Numbered from the stretch's first letter, positions 46,451-59,460 are shown. The stretch: 64,000 bases of DNA from Adiantum capillus-veneris (GCA_014529385.2 CM043967.1:82947778-83011777); one strand, 5' to 3'. The notes: generated from the sequence alone by a model not told the origin. Numbers and translations are program-made.

Positions 46451-46900
46451 TGTGAGGTCCCCACCCCACCGTATCAAACGGCGGATCTGATGGTGAACCT
46501 GGTGGCCACTAGATCTATAGCGAAAGCAAACAAAGTGGTTCAGGGTTCAACTAGCGGACGATCTCTCATCACAAAGTGAGTCGAGTTCGAGCCTACTAGC
46601 AATGAGATCTAACTCCACCTCGCAGGGGAAGCGTACTTAACCTATCTAACGATCCTAAGACCCACCTTCCAAGAGGAGAGAAACCCTGAGTGCCTTTTTC
46701 CCCATGTTTCAGAGGCACGTACACTTGAGACTTCGCCGCTCTAGGGGCAATGAGTATTACTAGTTTTGATTTAAACACTATGGGGACAGAGAGTTCCTGA
46801 CCAATCGGGAGCACCCTTCTCATAGGCATTGGCAACTTGAGCCAAGCCCCCACTTTCCACCCCCACACTCACACTTCCTTGTGTGTCCTAATTACTACCA
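46451..46900 (+). mobile_element. Insertion into R1 copy 2; candidate tRNA-derived SINE
   Basis: The junction at 46451 interrupts R1. Inside, GTGGTTCAGGGTT (about 46535) and GAGTTCGAGCC (46583-46593) resemble RNA polymerase III A and B boxes at tRNA-like spacing. The rest is unassigned and the right end is not defined. Confidence 0.3.
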
Positions 46901-47125
46901 CAAAAGTTGTTCAACATAAAAGTTCCTTGATTAGATTTTGATTTACAATGTTCTTTAAATCAGCCCTTCAATCAGTATTGCAAAGCGGCACCAAGACAGC
47001 ATTCTAGTAAAAATTCTACTCAAACTTATTCATTAAAATTCCAATGTTCTGGAGGTACAACATCCCCCCTCCAGCGAGAGTTTACTCCTCCCGTTGTCGC
47101 CTAGCTGCCCATACAACTAGGTATG

Positions 47126-47241
47126 TCCACTTCATAGAAAGCACGACTTGGACATTCCCACCGCATAGAAAGCAAGACGTGGGTTCCCACCGCATACAAA
47201 GCAAGTCGTGGGTATCCACCGCTTAACCAGCAGTCGTGGAT
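47126..47241. repeat. Four 27-30-bp tandem units with internal dyads
   Basis: Units start at about 47126, 47156, 47185 and 47215. The middle two read CCCACCGCATA(G/C)AAAGCAAG(A/T)CGTGGG, so each begins CCCAC and ends GTGGG and can fold on itself. Confidence 0.85.
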
Positions 47242-47475
47242 TCAAGAGCCCTTAACCAGGAACTCTGCCCCCCTGTGATCAGGAGGGGGTTCGGGACTAG
47301 TTCAACATTGGAAATAGAATGAACATGCCGAGCTAAATTAGACATTCTTTCCTATTGGAAACAGTATATCCATTAATTATTTCTTTCCTACTTTGGACTT
47401 AATGAACTCAAATGCCGAGGTTTTCATCGGATTTCTCCAACATGTTTGGGGATATGTTCTTTTCTAGCTAAACGT
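47242..47475. other. Left flank of third LTR element
   Basis: No gene seen. AACGT precedes the LTR. Confidence 0.4.
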
Positions 47476-49541
47476 TGAGGGCGAGCTTTTTGAAATGGGG
47501 CCTCTAAACCCAAGCCAATGGGCCTACCCTCACAAAATGTTCGTAAAGAGGTACGCACACTGCTTCGGGCACCACCTTCTTTTGGGAGTGGAGAAGGAAA
47601 CCAATCAAAATAACACTTGCACTCACCCACTCAAGCAACACACTTTGAGAACCCTTACTCTATGTACACTTTGGACACTTGACACCATCAACAATTATGC
47701 AACCCAATGCCGTGCATCAAATGTAAATATGCAATTTGTGGAATAGCATTCACCTTCTCCCCATAAGAATACCCATGATACATCCAAACTCCTCCTCTCT
47801 CAAGCACTCATCAAAAAATCATGCGCACAAGACCTGCCTCTCAAACACACAAGAGAATCACCTACATCGAACTAACGCACTTTGCATAGAGAGCTCATCT
47901 CCATCTATGCAATGCCGTGACAAATAAAATCACCATGAGAGGTAGCCACATGCATATGTAATGAAGAAAAAGAGAGTTGGAGTGAGAATTTTCTTTAGAC
48001 TAATTGAATAAGTGTGGAGAAACAAACCCGTGGTAAATTGAGAGTAGAAACACTTACTTGATTTCTCGCACACCTTTTAAGGGGTAGACAGACGTTGGCT
48101 AACCATCACGAATTGCGACACTGGATTGTTTGAAGATGATTTAATGATCATTAACATAACCATGAGAGAGATCATGATGTATTTACAAGTTATTGAGGTG
48201 CTACAATGATTTATTGGGTTGATGGAGTAAGAGATTGTAGAATAGAAAGAGTGGAGGATAGAGTTGCACTTCCTCCAAAGAGGAGGGTTAGGAGGGAGGA
48301 TGTGAAAGAGGGAGAGTTGGGGGTTTCTCTACTATTGATCAAGAACAACATGAAGTTGAAAATATAGGTGTGTCCTTGAGTCTCTCCATGGGGGGCTATT
48401 TATAGTTGTGTAGGAGTGGGATTATGCTACACTTAATTAGGGTGAGTGATTAGCCCTAATTAAGTGTCCTTTGACAACTCATTGAATATTGGACATAAAA
48501 GGGACTATTTATTCACCAAAAATATCATTTTAGACCGTGAAGGCTCCATAGGGGTGCATAATGTAGGTTGGCCCCACCATGAGGCCCTACGGGTGGCTCC
48601 TGCGGGGTATCTCAACTTGTTTGTCTTGGCATTTCGAAATCATCTTTAGGTTGGTCCCATCACATGCAAGTGACCTTGAACACTCATTGCTCTTCTAGAA
48701 GATGAGTAGGGGAAAAATAAGATCTCACCCTCTTGATTTACTTGATTTACAGTTCCCTTTTGCTGCGAATCTGACAGATTTACACTATTTTGACCATAAC
48801 TTTTTACCTGTAGCTCGGAATGACATGCTTCAAAAGGCAAATTTGACCTTCTCAACATGTTTGATATGAATTGGACTATTCTTCATGCCCATGCACCAAG
48901 AAATTCGGTTTGGAAGGTCCACACTAGGCTAGGGAACCTTTTGCTTCCAAGTCTTCTTGTATGGGCCCTTTGCTTGTATGCATCCAAGGGGAATCATGCT
49001 TTTTCAAAAGGGTATGATGCTTAAACAAATAGAGGAGGGACCAATATTATTTGCTTGTGAAAAGAATATACAATTTGAGTCTTTTTGAAAGGAGAAAAAC
49101 TATATGTATATTCTTAAGAGATATTGGGCCACCTATGTAGGGGGCATAGAAGACTTGTAGAGATGGACCATAATCTTTGGTAAAAACAAGTGGAGAGTTG
49201 ATTTTCCATGGTAATTTATCTATATGGGATGGAAGATGGATATATTATTTTTCTACTACTAATTCATAAAAGGTAAGAAAGTTTGGGGGTAGATAGTTGG
49301 TTATTGTATGCTTAATTTTATTTACAAAGCAAAAAAGAAAAGGGTGGTAATATAAATATATGACTAAGGTGACATTTTTGGGAAGAGTACAATGTATGTG
49401 TCGCCACAAAGGTTAAACGAAGAGGGGAAATTTACTCTAGATAACTTAATAGCGTAGAAAAATATATACACATATAAGGAAGAGGACGTTGAGTAGGTTG
49501 AAAAATGTTGCAAAAAGATGGTTACCATTTTATGCCATTCA
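47476..49541 (-). repeat. 3' LTR of third element
   Basis: TGAGGGCG...CCATTCA on the plus strand; matches 55661-57725 at about 98.5% by eye. TATAAATAG on the minus strand at 48396-48404. Confidence 0.95.
48396..48404 (-). promoter_or_regulatory. LTR TATA box, third element
   Basis: TATAAATAG on the minus strand, repeated at 56581-56589 in the other LTR. Confidence 0.6.
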
Positions 49542-49950
49542 TATTAGCCCTCCCCAAGCCTAGAGATATTCATATCTTTAGGAGGACGGTGTTGTTTCTT
49601 TCTCTCTCTTTTTTTTTTTCTCTTTTTTTTTTCTTTTCTTTAAAAAAAATAAAATAAAATTTAATAGGAGGAGCGACATGCACTCTTTTACTCCATTAGA
49701 CCCGCTTTTCATTACCTCAATCCCATAAATCGGAGGTGGGAGGGTTGCCTTGGGTATGTTCAGATTCCAAGGCCGGTTCTTCTTTGCACATCAAAGCTTT
49801 AAAAATAGGTGGACCATTTGCCAAGCCGAAGGGAGCCATGCCAATTTGGAGCTTAGACGATGTAGGTAGATGACTTCCTATCAACGGATTGATACGTTGA
49901 AAGTAGGGCTTTAATCTCCATCCATTGACTCTGGTCTTGTGGAGTTTTCC
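49542..49950 (-). other. Polypurine tract and 3' UTR of third element
   Basis: On the minus strand GGCTTGGGGAGGGCTAATA abuts the TGAATGG start of the LTR. The rest is non-coding, with T/A homopolymer runs at about 49600-49665. Confidence 0.75.
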
Positions 49951-51564
49951 TTATAAATCTGCTAATCCATAACTGCCATTCCCAAACTTTGTTTTTATCA
50001 TGAAAGGTCCCTCCCATCTTTGCAAAAACTTTTTGTCAAGTCGAGTATCAAGTCGGTTATCATAGCGAAGAACCAACATACCTTCTTTCAATCCTTTCCC
50101 CTTGAGCTTCTTGTTGATTTTGTCCCTTTGGCTTGTCGCTTTGGTGATGTAGTGATCAATGGACTCTTCTCTATCTAGCTCAAGTCGTTGGAGATCTAAG
50201 ATCCTTTCATGTAGAACCTCTTTTGGTTTTTTTGCCACTCTTGCAAGAACGCGCAAGCTTGAGAGCTCTACCTCAATGGGGAGAAGTGCCCCCTGTCCAT
50301 AAACTAGATGAAAAGGGGTGAATTGGGTAGATACCTTGAAAGATGTCCTATACGCCCAAAGAGAAGCCGTCAAATGGCGATCCCAATCATTAGGCCAGTC
50401 CACAACCTGCTTAGAAATGATCTTACATATCATTCCATTCACTTTTTCCACCAATCCATTGCATTGAGGATAGTAGGGTGTGGAATGCAGGTGTTTCACT
50501 TTTAACCTTCTCAAGAGATCATTCAGAAGGTCAGTCCTAAAACCCGGGCCTCGATCTGGTAAGATTTCTAGGGGTGTTACAAACCTACTACAAATATGAT
50601 CAAAAATAAACTTTGATACCTCTTCAGCTGTGATTCGGGTTGTGCTTGTTGCTTCCGTCCATCGTGTCATGTAGTCAACACCCATGATGATGAAAACCTT
50701 CCCTGTAGAAGTACGAGGTAGGGGACCTATTGCATCCACACCCCACTTTTCAAAAGGGCCATAAGATATTATTGGGACTCGAGGCTCATATGTTAGTCGT
50801 CTATCCCTAGCAATTTGACATTGCTTACATGCCTTATACCAATGTTGGACATCACAATGTAAGCTTGGCCAAATAAACCCTGCTTGTAAACTCTTCCTAC
50901 TTGTAATATCTTGAGAAAAGTGACCACCACAGACATCATCATGACATGAAAGAAGAATTTTTTCTATCTCTTGCACACCTGGTACTCTCCTCAAGACCAA
51001 ATCTTTCCCTTTGTGATATAAATCGTCCCCAATCAACTGGTAAGGTGTGGCCTTCTTAACTAGTCTATGTCTTTGCACCTTGTCTAAGTGTTTGGGGCAC
51101 TCACCTGCTTGTAGAAAGAAAATAATGTCTTTTAGCTCCTCTTGACCTTGATATTTGGGTTCATATAGTTTCACACCTCCTACCGCCATTTGAAGCTTTT
51201 CATTTGCGAGTAAGTCTGCTTCCTTGTTATGAGTTCTCACAATGTGTTGTACTTGTGTTGCTTTAAAAACCTTCATCAAAGCTCTTACACTACTAAGCCA
51301 CTCAAACAATGTACGATTCTTGCACCTCCAAGTCCCTTGGATTTGCCTGACCACTAGCAAAGAATCACCTTTTATAATAAGTCTTTGTATGCCTAATTCT
51401 TTGCATTCTTCTAACCCAAGGGTTAGAGCAGCATACTCAGCCTCATTGTTGGAGTGAACATTGGGTAGAGTGATACCTTTTCTAACCATTAACTCCTTTT
51501 GTGGGTTCAAAATGATGATCCCCCCTGCTGCTTTGTCTTGTTGGCGTTGATAAGCTCCATCAAA
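49951..51564 (-). pseudogene. Second RNase H and integrase, third element
   Basis: After a TGA at 51565 the frame gives FDGAYQRQ, then 'NNEAEYAALTLGLEECKELG', 'KGDSLLVVRQIQGTWRCKN' (second RNase H), and integrase: 'CGGHFSQDITSRKSLQAGFI', YKACKQCQ, 'PFEKWGVDAIGPLPRTS', 'PLEILPDRGPGFRTDLL', 'NGLVEKVNGM'. The second catalytic region reads PDRG rather than SDNG but keeps the Asp. A C-terminal RWEGPFMI block is present and the frame ends at 49951 after LADL. Similar in order and spacing to the inner gypsy polyprotein. Confidence 0.9.
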
Positions 51565-52536
51565 TCATAAAGTATGGGCATTATCAATCTCCTTCACTTT
51601 GAACTGTTTTGAGCCTTCCTCTCTTTGTAGTCGTGATCCTTCCCTTTCTCTCACTTTGTAAATGAGAATGTCTGCAAGTCGTTCTCTTGTGCTATCTTCT
51701 ACAAGGAAAGTGTATTCAAATTCTTGGAGTTCAAGCACCCACTTTGCTATTCTAGATGAGAGGCTCATGTGTTGTACTACATATGGTAGATTGTGCTCTA
51801 AGGTGAGAAAAACAAATGCCACAGGGAGAAGATACGATCGAAACTTCCTTACCGCAAACAAGATTGCAAAGACCACTTTCTCCATTTCAGTGTATCCCTT
51901 CTCGGCCGGAGTCATCACCTTGCTTGCAAAATAGATCGGCCTCATGTATGATGTTTTAGGATCTTTTTGCATCAAAACAACACCAATTGCTTCGAAACCT
52001 ACACTTGGAGTGACATAGTAGGTCTCCTTTGGATCTGGTGGCATTAGGATTGGGAGAGAGCTAAGAATGCCCTTCACTTCCTCAAAACATTTTGCATGTT
52101 CCCTCCCCCATTCAAATGTAGATTGGTTTGCCAACCTATGCAAAGGGGTGATGGCTTCTGCTAGGAGATGGATGAAGCGAGACATGTACCTCACTTTGTG
52201 ATTGAAGGTCATTAGCTCCTTAGTTGTTGTTGGTGGAGATAATGACAAAAGGGCCTCTACTTTAGAGGGATCCGCTTGAATTCCTTGTGAAGAAACCACA
52301 TGGCCTAGCAAAACCACCTGAGATTCACCGATATGACACTTCTCTGGGTTGAGTTGTCCCCCAAATTGATGGAGCCTCTTAAGCCCCTCTTCAACCTTTT
52401 GGCAGTGAAGTGATCTACAACTATAAATACAGAAATCATCCATAAAGACTCTTATAGATTTTCCAAAGAATGGTTGAAATACAAATATTGTGAATCTCAT
52501 GAAGGTGCTAGGAGCATTGGTGAGCCCAAAAGGCAT
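51565..52536 (-). pseudogene. RT C-terminal part and first RNase H, third element
   Basis: Begins at MPFGLTNAPSTFMRF after a frameshift near 52590. Contains the active site FMDD ('RVFMDDFCIYSC'), 'LLGHVVSSQGIQADPSK', 'VRYMSRFIHLL', then the RNase H region 'MRPIYFASKVMTPAEKGYTE' and 'RIAKWVLELQEFEYTF'. It ends at TGA 51565, where the related element has an uninterrupted L-F-FDGA sequence. Confidence 0.9.
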
Positions 52537-54286
52537 TACTCTGAATGCAAAACATCCCCAAGGTGTGATGAAGGTGGTTTTTGGGTTGGTCCTTTTCTGC
52601 TATTCTAATTTGAAAATATCCTGAATACCCATCACACACAGTGTAGCATTCATGACCTGATACTTCATTCAAAATTTCATCTTGGAAAGGGAGAGGGAAG
52701 TGGTCCCTCTTTGTCGCAGCATTGAGGGGTTTGTAATCCATGCAGACCCTCCACTTACCATTGTTCTTGGGAGTGACTACAATAGGTGATACCCATTCGA
52801 AGTTGGATACTAGATAGATGAAGCCAGCCTTCAAGAGTCGATTCACTTCTTGTAGGAGGGCCTTTTGTTTCACAGACCCTAGTCGCCTTAACTTTTGAGC
52901 CACGGGTTTGGTCCCTGGTTTCAATTCAATTAGATGCTCTATTACATCTACACCTCTTATTTGTGAGTAGTCAATGATAAACAAATTGGGATACCTCCTT
53001 AACATATTGATGTAGGACCTCTTCTCCTCACAAGTAAGATCTTTTGCAAGCATCTTCTCAAATCCTTCTTCAAGGTGGTGGCATCTTTCATCCCCTCGTG
53101 TGTGATTGTCTGTTGGCTTTTCTTCTACAGAAACATCTTGGGTATTGGCGTTAAATACAATTCCCATTACCTCCAAAGAAGACTCCTCTTCACTGGTTGA
53201 TGCACTGGTTGATGCTTCCTCATCACTTGAGTAAGGACTCTCCTCCTCGCTCTCTTTATCTGCCGTGGTTTCATAGTTGATATCTAGTTGCTTTCCTTCT
53301 CGCCAATCATACACCACCGGTTGACCCTTATTAAGAATGAAACGACCACTTCCCCATTTTTGATCTGCATTCACAGCAATGAGCCGAGGCCTCCCTAGGA
53401 TGATGGGATAGCCCTCCCCCTTAGCTAGCATGACATACATATCCACTCGTGCATCTATGTTACATACAGAGACTTTTACATTTTCAATGATCCCCAAACA
53501 CTTCACACTTGAGTTGTTGGCTAGCCTAGCTTGACAATTAGAGGACTTTGTAATTTCAATCCCTAACCTATTCATTGATTTTTCCGTGATCATACACATT
53601 TGAGCTCCACCATCAACATATACATTAGAAACCTTTTTACCCCTTATGTAAGCATCCACAATGGGTTCCACATATTTTTGTAGCTTTGAGGCCACAACCT
53701 TAATGGAAAGATTTTCTTTCTTCTTTGGAATTCTTGTACTTACCAACTTTGGCCATTGCCTTCTTACTTTGGCTGATAGGTGTAGAAGTTGAGGCCATGA
53801 AATGTTTGGCTTTTGGGTTTGTAAATCCTCCAGGATGTTGTAGGGCTCTAGCTCCTTTCCCAATGGGAAGTCGTTGATACCAATTTTCCTTCGCCTTGAT
53901 CTTTTCTTCCTGCTACTTTCAGCTTCTTCCATCTTTGACTTCTTCTTCTTGTCCCTTCTGGCTGAATTTGTTCCTTCACTTCTCATGTCTTCATCCTTAT
54001 CATGTGCTCTTGTGCGTTTTTCTTCCGGCATAACATCAAAGTTTAGAGTATGCTCATCTATTACCTCTTCTAGCTTGATGATGTTGACTCCTCTTTCTTC
54101 CTCCTCATGTGGGACAGGAGGTATATTTGCTGGTGGTGGTCGACGAAGGATTTGTGGGCTTTGAGCTAGTTCTTGCTGCACAGTGAGAGGAGGCGGTCTG
54201 GGGGGATATATGTCTCCCGGAAGTCGCCTTGGATGTGGACAATTGTACATGCCATGGCCGATTTCATTGCAATTCCAACATCGCAA
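52508..54286 (-). pseudogene. Gag zinc knuckle, protease and RT N-terminus, third element
   Basis: Starts with a complete CCHC knuckle (CWNCNEIGHGMYNC), a Pro-rich linker, Lys/Arg-rich segment, 'IGINDFPLGKELEPYNILED', protease with 'NVYVDGGAQMCMITEKSM' and 'GYPIILGRPRL', acidic Ser-rich linker, then RT 'HLIELKPGTKPVAQKLRRLG', 'FEWVSPIVVTPKNNGKWRVC' region and 'YSGYFQIRIAEKDQPK', where a single-base shift ends the frame. Homologous to the inner gypsy frame throughout. Confidence 0.9.
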
Positions 54287-55084
54287 CTCTTGAGCTTGTC
54301 TTCGTTGATTGTGATTCCCTTCTCTTGGTTGTCGTTGTTGAGGTAGACCCTGTACTAGATTCAGAGTGAGGTTCTCAAGCTATTGAGTTAGCCTTTGTAA
54401 AACCTCTTGTTGAGAGTTATCTCCTATTTGTGAAGATTGTGCAAGAGGGGCCCTAATTGGTGCTTCCATGGTTTGTGAAGACTCCCTCTCACTCAGTTCA
54501 TTCAAACCCCTTGCTCTATGTGCTTGGAAGTGTAGTTTTCTAAACTTGATGATGGCTACCTACCGTGCTTCTTCGAAGGTGGATGGGAATTTTAGCTCTA
54601 CTTTAGCCTTTAAAAGTGGATACAAGCCAACCATGAATCTCTCTTTTTTTAGAAAGTTAGGTGCACCACCATGATTTTCTAATGTAGCCTCCCACCTACC
54701 CCATAGATTGACAAAGGTTGCTTCATAAGAGGGATAGTCTTCAAGTGATACCTGCTTATGTCCAATAAGACATTTCCATAGTCCTTCAGAAGTATCACCT
54801 TGCCCGAACTTGGAGAAGAAGCTTGCTCGCAGTCTCTTCCAGTTGGACTTGATTTGGGGTTGCAAGGTCTCATACCATGCTTTAGCTTCTGCTTTTAGAA
54901 CCAACGGGAAGGCTCGTAGCTTTACTTCCTCTTCATCTCTCCCGGATATGAGATGTGCCATCTCCAAGTTGTCAAGAAACTCTTGCGCATCTTCCCCACT
55001 TCTTGCATAGAACGTGGGAAAAGAACTTGACATTTTGTTTAGACTTTTTGAAATTTTTTTTATAAATGACAAGATTGTTGACAC
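54287..55084 (-). pseudogene. Gag capsid domain, third element
   Basis: The open part from 55084 to 54560 carries the Gag core: 'FYARSGEDAQEFLDNLEMAH', 'LRAFPLVLKAEAKAWYETL', 'WKRLRASFFSKFG', 'KQVSLEDYPSYEATFVNLW', 'FLKKERFMVGLYPLLKAKV'. Two in-frame TAG codons (about 54558 and 54379) lie between it and the zinc knuckle. Both sit where a Gln codon would fit the context. The capsid would form the particle shell. Confidence 0.85.
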
Positions 55085-55660
55085 TATAAATCTGATTACA
55101 TTAAAATGAAGATGTACACATCCATTGTTAATTCGTACTTTATCATAGGTAGAATAAATAGATTAATTGAAGCATTGATTTCATTGAGGCGAGTGGATCC
55201 AAATATCCTCCTTATGATAGATTGAAACCTAAACTTAGTTGCAATGATTATATGAATGGATTGCCCAGCAATAGGCCTAAAAGGTTCATTGTTTTGATCG
55301 TGATTCATGTGCTACTCCTCGTTGTTGGTTTGAAGACCTCGTTCCTTCATATGGCCCTTGAGGACCCCTTCGCCACTCCTTGTTCCTGCCTTTAAAACAA
55401 AATGAACACGTGAACATCAAAAGAAGTTTCATAATTGATGATTGGAAGTATAATTGGATTGGGTGATGCCACTATTTCTATAAGTCTTTCTGCACCAAAC
55501 ATAAAAACAATGCGTTGCTGGAAAAAGACTTTTCTATCTATGTGAACATTTACTCTAATGTGTTGTGCAAAATGAAATGGATAGATGGGGACTCCATTGT
55601 TCATCACTAAAAATTTAAAGGTAACTTGGAAATATGTTCCTCCGTGGGGGCACCACTTTA
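55085..55660 (-). other. 5' UTR and primer site region, third element
   Basis: Right after the LTR end the minus strand reads TAAAGTGGTGCCCCCACGG. TGGTGCCCCC at this place is a likely primer site, but I cannot name the tRNA with certainty. No gene in the rest. Confidence 0.5.
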
Positions 55661-57725
55661 TGAGGGCGAGATTTTTGAAATGGGGCCTCTAAACCCAAGC
55701 CAATGGGCCTACCCTCACAAAATGTTCGTAAAGAGGTACGCACACTACTTGGGGCACCACCTTCTTTTGGGAGTGGAGAAGAAAACCAATCAAAATAACA
55801 CTTGCACTCACCCACTCAAGCAACACACTTTGAGAACCCTTACTCTATGTACACTTTGGACACTTGACACCATCAACGATTATGCAACCCAATGCCATGC
55901 ATCAAATGTAAATATGCAATTTGTGGAATAGCATTCACCTTCTCCCCATAAGAATGCCCATGATACATCCAAAATCCTCCTCTCTCAAGCACTCATCAAA
56001 AAATCATGCGCACAAGACCTGCCTCTCAAACACACAAAAGAATCACCTACATCGAACTAACGCACTTTGCATAGAGAGCTCATCTCCATCTATGCAATGC
56101 CGTGACAAATAAAATCACCATGAGAGGTAGCCACATGCATATGTAATGAAGAAAAAGAGAGTTGGAGTGAGAATTTTCTTTAGACTAATTGAATAAGTGT
56201 GGAGAAACAAACCCGTGGTAAATTGAGAGTAGAAACACTTACTTGATTTCTCGCACACCTTTTAAGGGGTAGACAGACGCTAGCTAACCATCACGAATTG
56301 CGACACTGGATTGTTTGAAGATGATTTAATGATCATTAACATAACCATGAGAGAGATCATGATGTATTTACAAGTTATTGAGGTGCTACAATGATTTATT
56401 GGGTTGATCGAGTAAGAGATTGTAGAATAGAAAGAGTGGAGGATAGAGTTGCACTTCCTCCAAAGAGGAGGGTTAGGAGGGAGGATGTGAAAGAGGGAGA
56501 GTTGGGGGTTTCTCTACTATTGATCAAGAACAACATGAAGTTGAAAATATAGGTGTGTCCTTGAGTCTCTCCAAGGGGGGCTATTTATAGTTGTGTAGGA
56601 GTGGGATTATGCTACACTTAATTAGGGTGAGTGATTAGCCCTAATTAAGTGTCCTTTGACAACTCATTGAATATTGGACATAAAAGGGACTATTTATTCA
56701 CCAAAAATATCATTTTAGACCATGAAGGCTCCATAGGGGTGCATAATGTAGGTGGGCCCCACCATGAGGCCCTACGGGTGGCCCTGCGGGGTATCTCAAC
56801 TTGTCTGTCTTGGCATTTAGAAAGCATGTTTAGGTTGCTCCCATCACATGCAAGTGACCTTGAACACTCATTGCTCTTCTAGAAGATGAGTAGGGGAAAA
56901 ATAAGATCTCACCTTCTTGATTTACTTGATTTACAGTTCCCTTTTGCTGCGAATCTGACAGATTTACACTATTTTGACCATAACTTTTTACCTGTAGCTC
57001 GGAATGACATGCTTCAAAAGGCAAATTTGACCTTCTCAACATGTTTGATATGAATTGGACTATTCTTCATGCCCATGCACCAAGAAATTCGGTTTGGAAG
57101 GTCCACACTAGGCTAGGGAACCTTTTGCTTCCAAGTCTTCTTGTATGGGCCCTTTGCTTGTATGCATCCAAGGGGAATCATGCTTTTTCAAAAGGGTATG
57201 ATGCTTAAACAAATAGAGGAGGGACCAATATTATTTGCTTGTGAAAAGAATATACAATTTGAGTCTTTTTGAAAGGAGAAAAACTATATGTATATTCTTA
57301 AGAGATATTGGGCCACCTATGTAGGGGGCATAGAAGACTTGTAGAGATGGACCATAATCTTTGGTAAAGACAAGTGGAGAGTTGATTTTCCATGGTAATT
57401 TATCTATATGGGATGGAAAATGGATATATTATTTTTCTACTACTAATTCACAAGAGGTAAGAAAGTTTGGGGGTAGATAGTTGGTTATTGTATGCTTAAT
57501 TTTATTTACAAAGCAAAAAAGAAAAGGGTGGTAATATAAATATATGACTAAGGTGACATTTTTGGGAAGAGTACAATGTATGTGTCACCACAAAGGTTAA
57601 ACGAAGAGGGGGAATTTACTCTAGATAACTTAATAGCGTAGAAAAATATATACACATATGAGGAAGAGGACGTTGAGTAGGTTGAAAAATGTTGCAAAAA
57701 GATGGTTACCATTTTATGCCATTCA
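55661..57725 (-). repeat. 5' LTR of third element
   Basis: 2065 bp, matches 47476-49541. Minus-strand TATAAATAG at 56581-56589. Confidence 0.95.
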
Positions 57726-57772
57726 ACGCGTGCAATGTTAAATTAAAGAACTTGAATGAAATTGTGACCTAC

Positions 57773-57904
57773 CTCTTCGTCAATGGCCCATGAGATGGCC
57801 GGTGCTTGTTCGTCCATGGGAGCTTTTCCTTTTCCATTCACATTGCTCGTTCCCGCCTCGCGGTCGTGGGCACCACCGAAGCGAGTTCTCTTAACCGGGG
57901 CCAT
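57773..57904 (-). CDS. Candidate first coding exon
   Basis: On the minus strand an ATG at 57904 opens 44 codons (MAPVKRTRFGGAHD ... AISWAIDEE) that are GC-richer than their surroundings and run exactly into GAAGAG/GTAGGT, a good plant splice-donor context at 57772. The N-terminus is basic and resembles the start of some plant retroelement or transposase-associated ORFs. No second exon can be identified because the third LTR element lies 47 bp further downstream. It may be a gene fragment cut by that insertion. Confidence 0.3.
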
Positions 57905-59460
57905 TTTATACTCACTACTTTAAATGATAAACTTGAAGAAAAGAGCTAAGGTCCGAAAGTATCATAACAATCCAATTGATAGATTAGAATCATTGACCAA
58001 TCCCCCCTTATACGAGAGGGTTAGATTTTTCCTTCGAGACATAGTAATTTTATGGTTAATACTTTACTTGTCCTATGGGAACCGGCTCTAAAGTTAATCA
58101 CTTGGCTTAGATGATTAAGAATTTCAAAATTATACTAATCAATTTACAAGAGAGATGAATTAAGCAAGCTCAATCGCTTTCCTAGTGCAATTAGAAAGAT
58201 GCAGAATTATCGCATGCATAGGTGAGAGAAAATTCTCTTCTTAGTGGCTTAATGATAGATTAATTTTGCCTTAATCACATCCTAATGTGTGAGAAAATTG
58301 AATCTAACTTAGTACGACAATATTGAGTGGTAAAAGAAAGAATTTCATCAAATCTACATCATTACCGGCTGACAAATAATTACTATGCTGCCTAGAGAGA
58401 GAAATCTCCTTTAATATAGTATTAATCATTGATTAAGAATGATGAATGGCTGCATAATTAGCTATTTGGATGATGATTATGTAATGGAGTATAGCTATGT
58501 AAAATTAGAGAGAAGCTATTGGGAATTATAGCTAGGATTAAGCATAGTAGACGAGGAATTAGGAGAATAATGGAGAGAATTACAGAAAAGCAGAAATTAA
58601 ACCATGATTACCGTGATTAGGGGCTGAAAATCCTCTCGATTTTCTGATCCAAATGAGTTCTCAAGACGAGAATTCGGCAGCACTTCCCTCCTTGCTTCTC
58701 CTTCAAAAAACTGTGTGTGCTGGTAGCACCTCCCCAAGGTGTGTGTGTGTGTGTGTGTGTGCGTGTGTGTGTGTGTGTGTGTGAGCACACTCTTAAATAG
58801 GCTCCTTCAAGCTGAAAATCGAACCTAGCTGCTATAAGCATTTGAGTGAGCACTCACTTCATGCATTGGCAAGTCTAGTTACCTTCCCACCAAGTGTCCA
58901 GTTAGCTAGTCTAACTTGCTCTCACACCCACTCTCTAGCTTGGAAACTCTCCTACAACTCCCACAAGTCAAGAGGGCGCCCCCTAGCTGCTAAAGTTGTC
59001 CCAGAGTGGCCTGGAAACTGTTCCCACATAGCCTCGAGCCGCGGTGCCTCCCCGCACAACTTTAGGAAAAATTGGTTTTAGGCTAAAACGGGTCGTACGA
59101 GTCAGAATTTAATGTCGTAAATTGCTATAATAAGCTCTAACTAAGGTGTATCTGTTCGAGTACCTGCCATATTTAGCAGCCCCCGGGGGTCCAAAAATGT
59201 CTTTTTTCAAATTCGGGGTACGTGTGCAGTTTTTCGAGACGATCAAAACTAAATGGGTCGGGTGACTTATTATTTTTGGAAAATTTTCACAAAAATTATT
59301 TTAATTCACATTTTGAAGCTTTATAACATTTTAAACATCATGGCACTGACAGAATTTGGAAAACTGCTAAAAATAGCAACTTTTGTTTCCATTATGATCT
59401 TTTCATGGTACAATGGTGCTCTTTTAGCTCGGGGTCGGAGACCTTACAATATGATAGTTT
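57905..59460. other. Unassigned region with (GT)n tract
   Basis: No gene recognised. A GT repeat with one GC interruption is at 58739-58783. A slightly GC-richer block lies at about 58960-59240. Confidence 0.5.

Larger units (their letters stand above)
47476..57725 (-). mobile_element. Third LTR element: Ty3/gypsy, dual RNase H (minus strand)
   Basis: 2.07-kb LTRs at 47476-49541 and 55661-57725, 10.25 kb in all. Minus-strand order is Gag, protease, RT, RNase H, second RNase H, integrase. Sequence and layout are close to the inner gypsy element (same NDFPLGKELEPYNILED and IRVF-DDFCIYS blocks), but LTRs are unrelated by eye. About thirty differences separate the LTRs. Several stops and one frameshift inactivate it. 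No clean 5-bp target duplication (AACGT left, ACGCG right). Confidence 0.93.
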
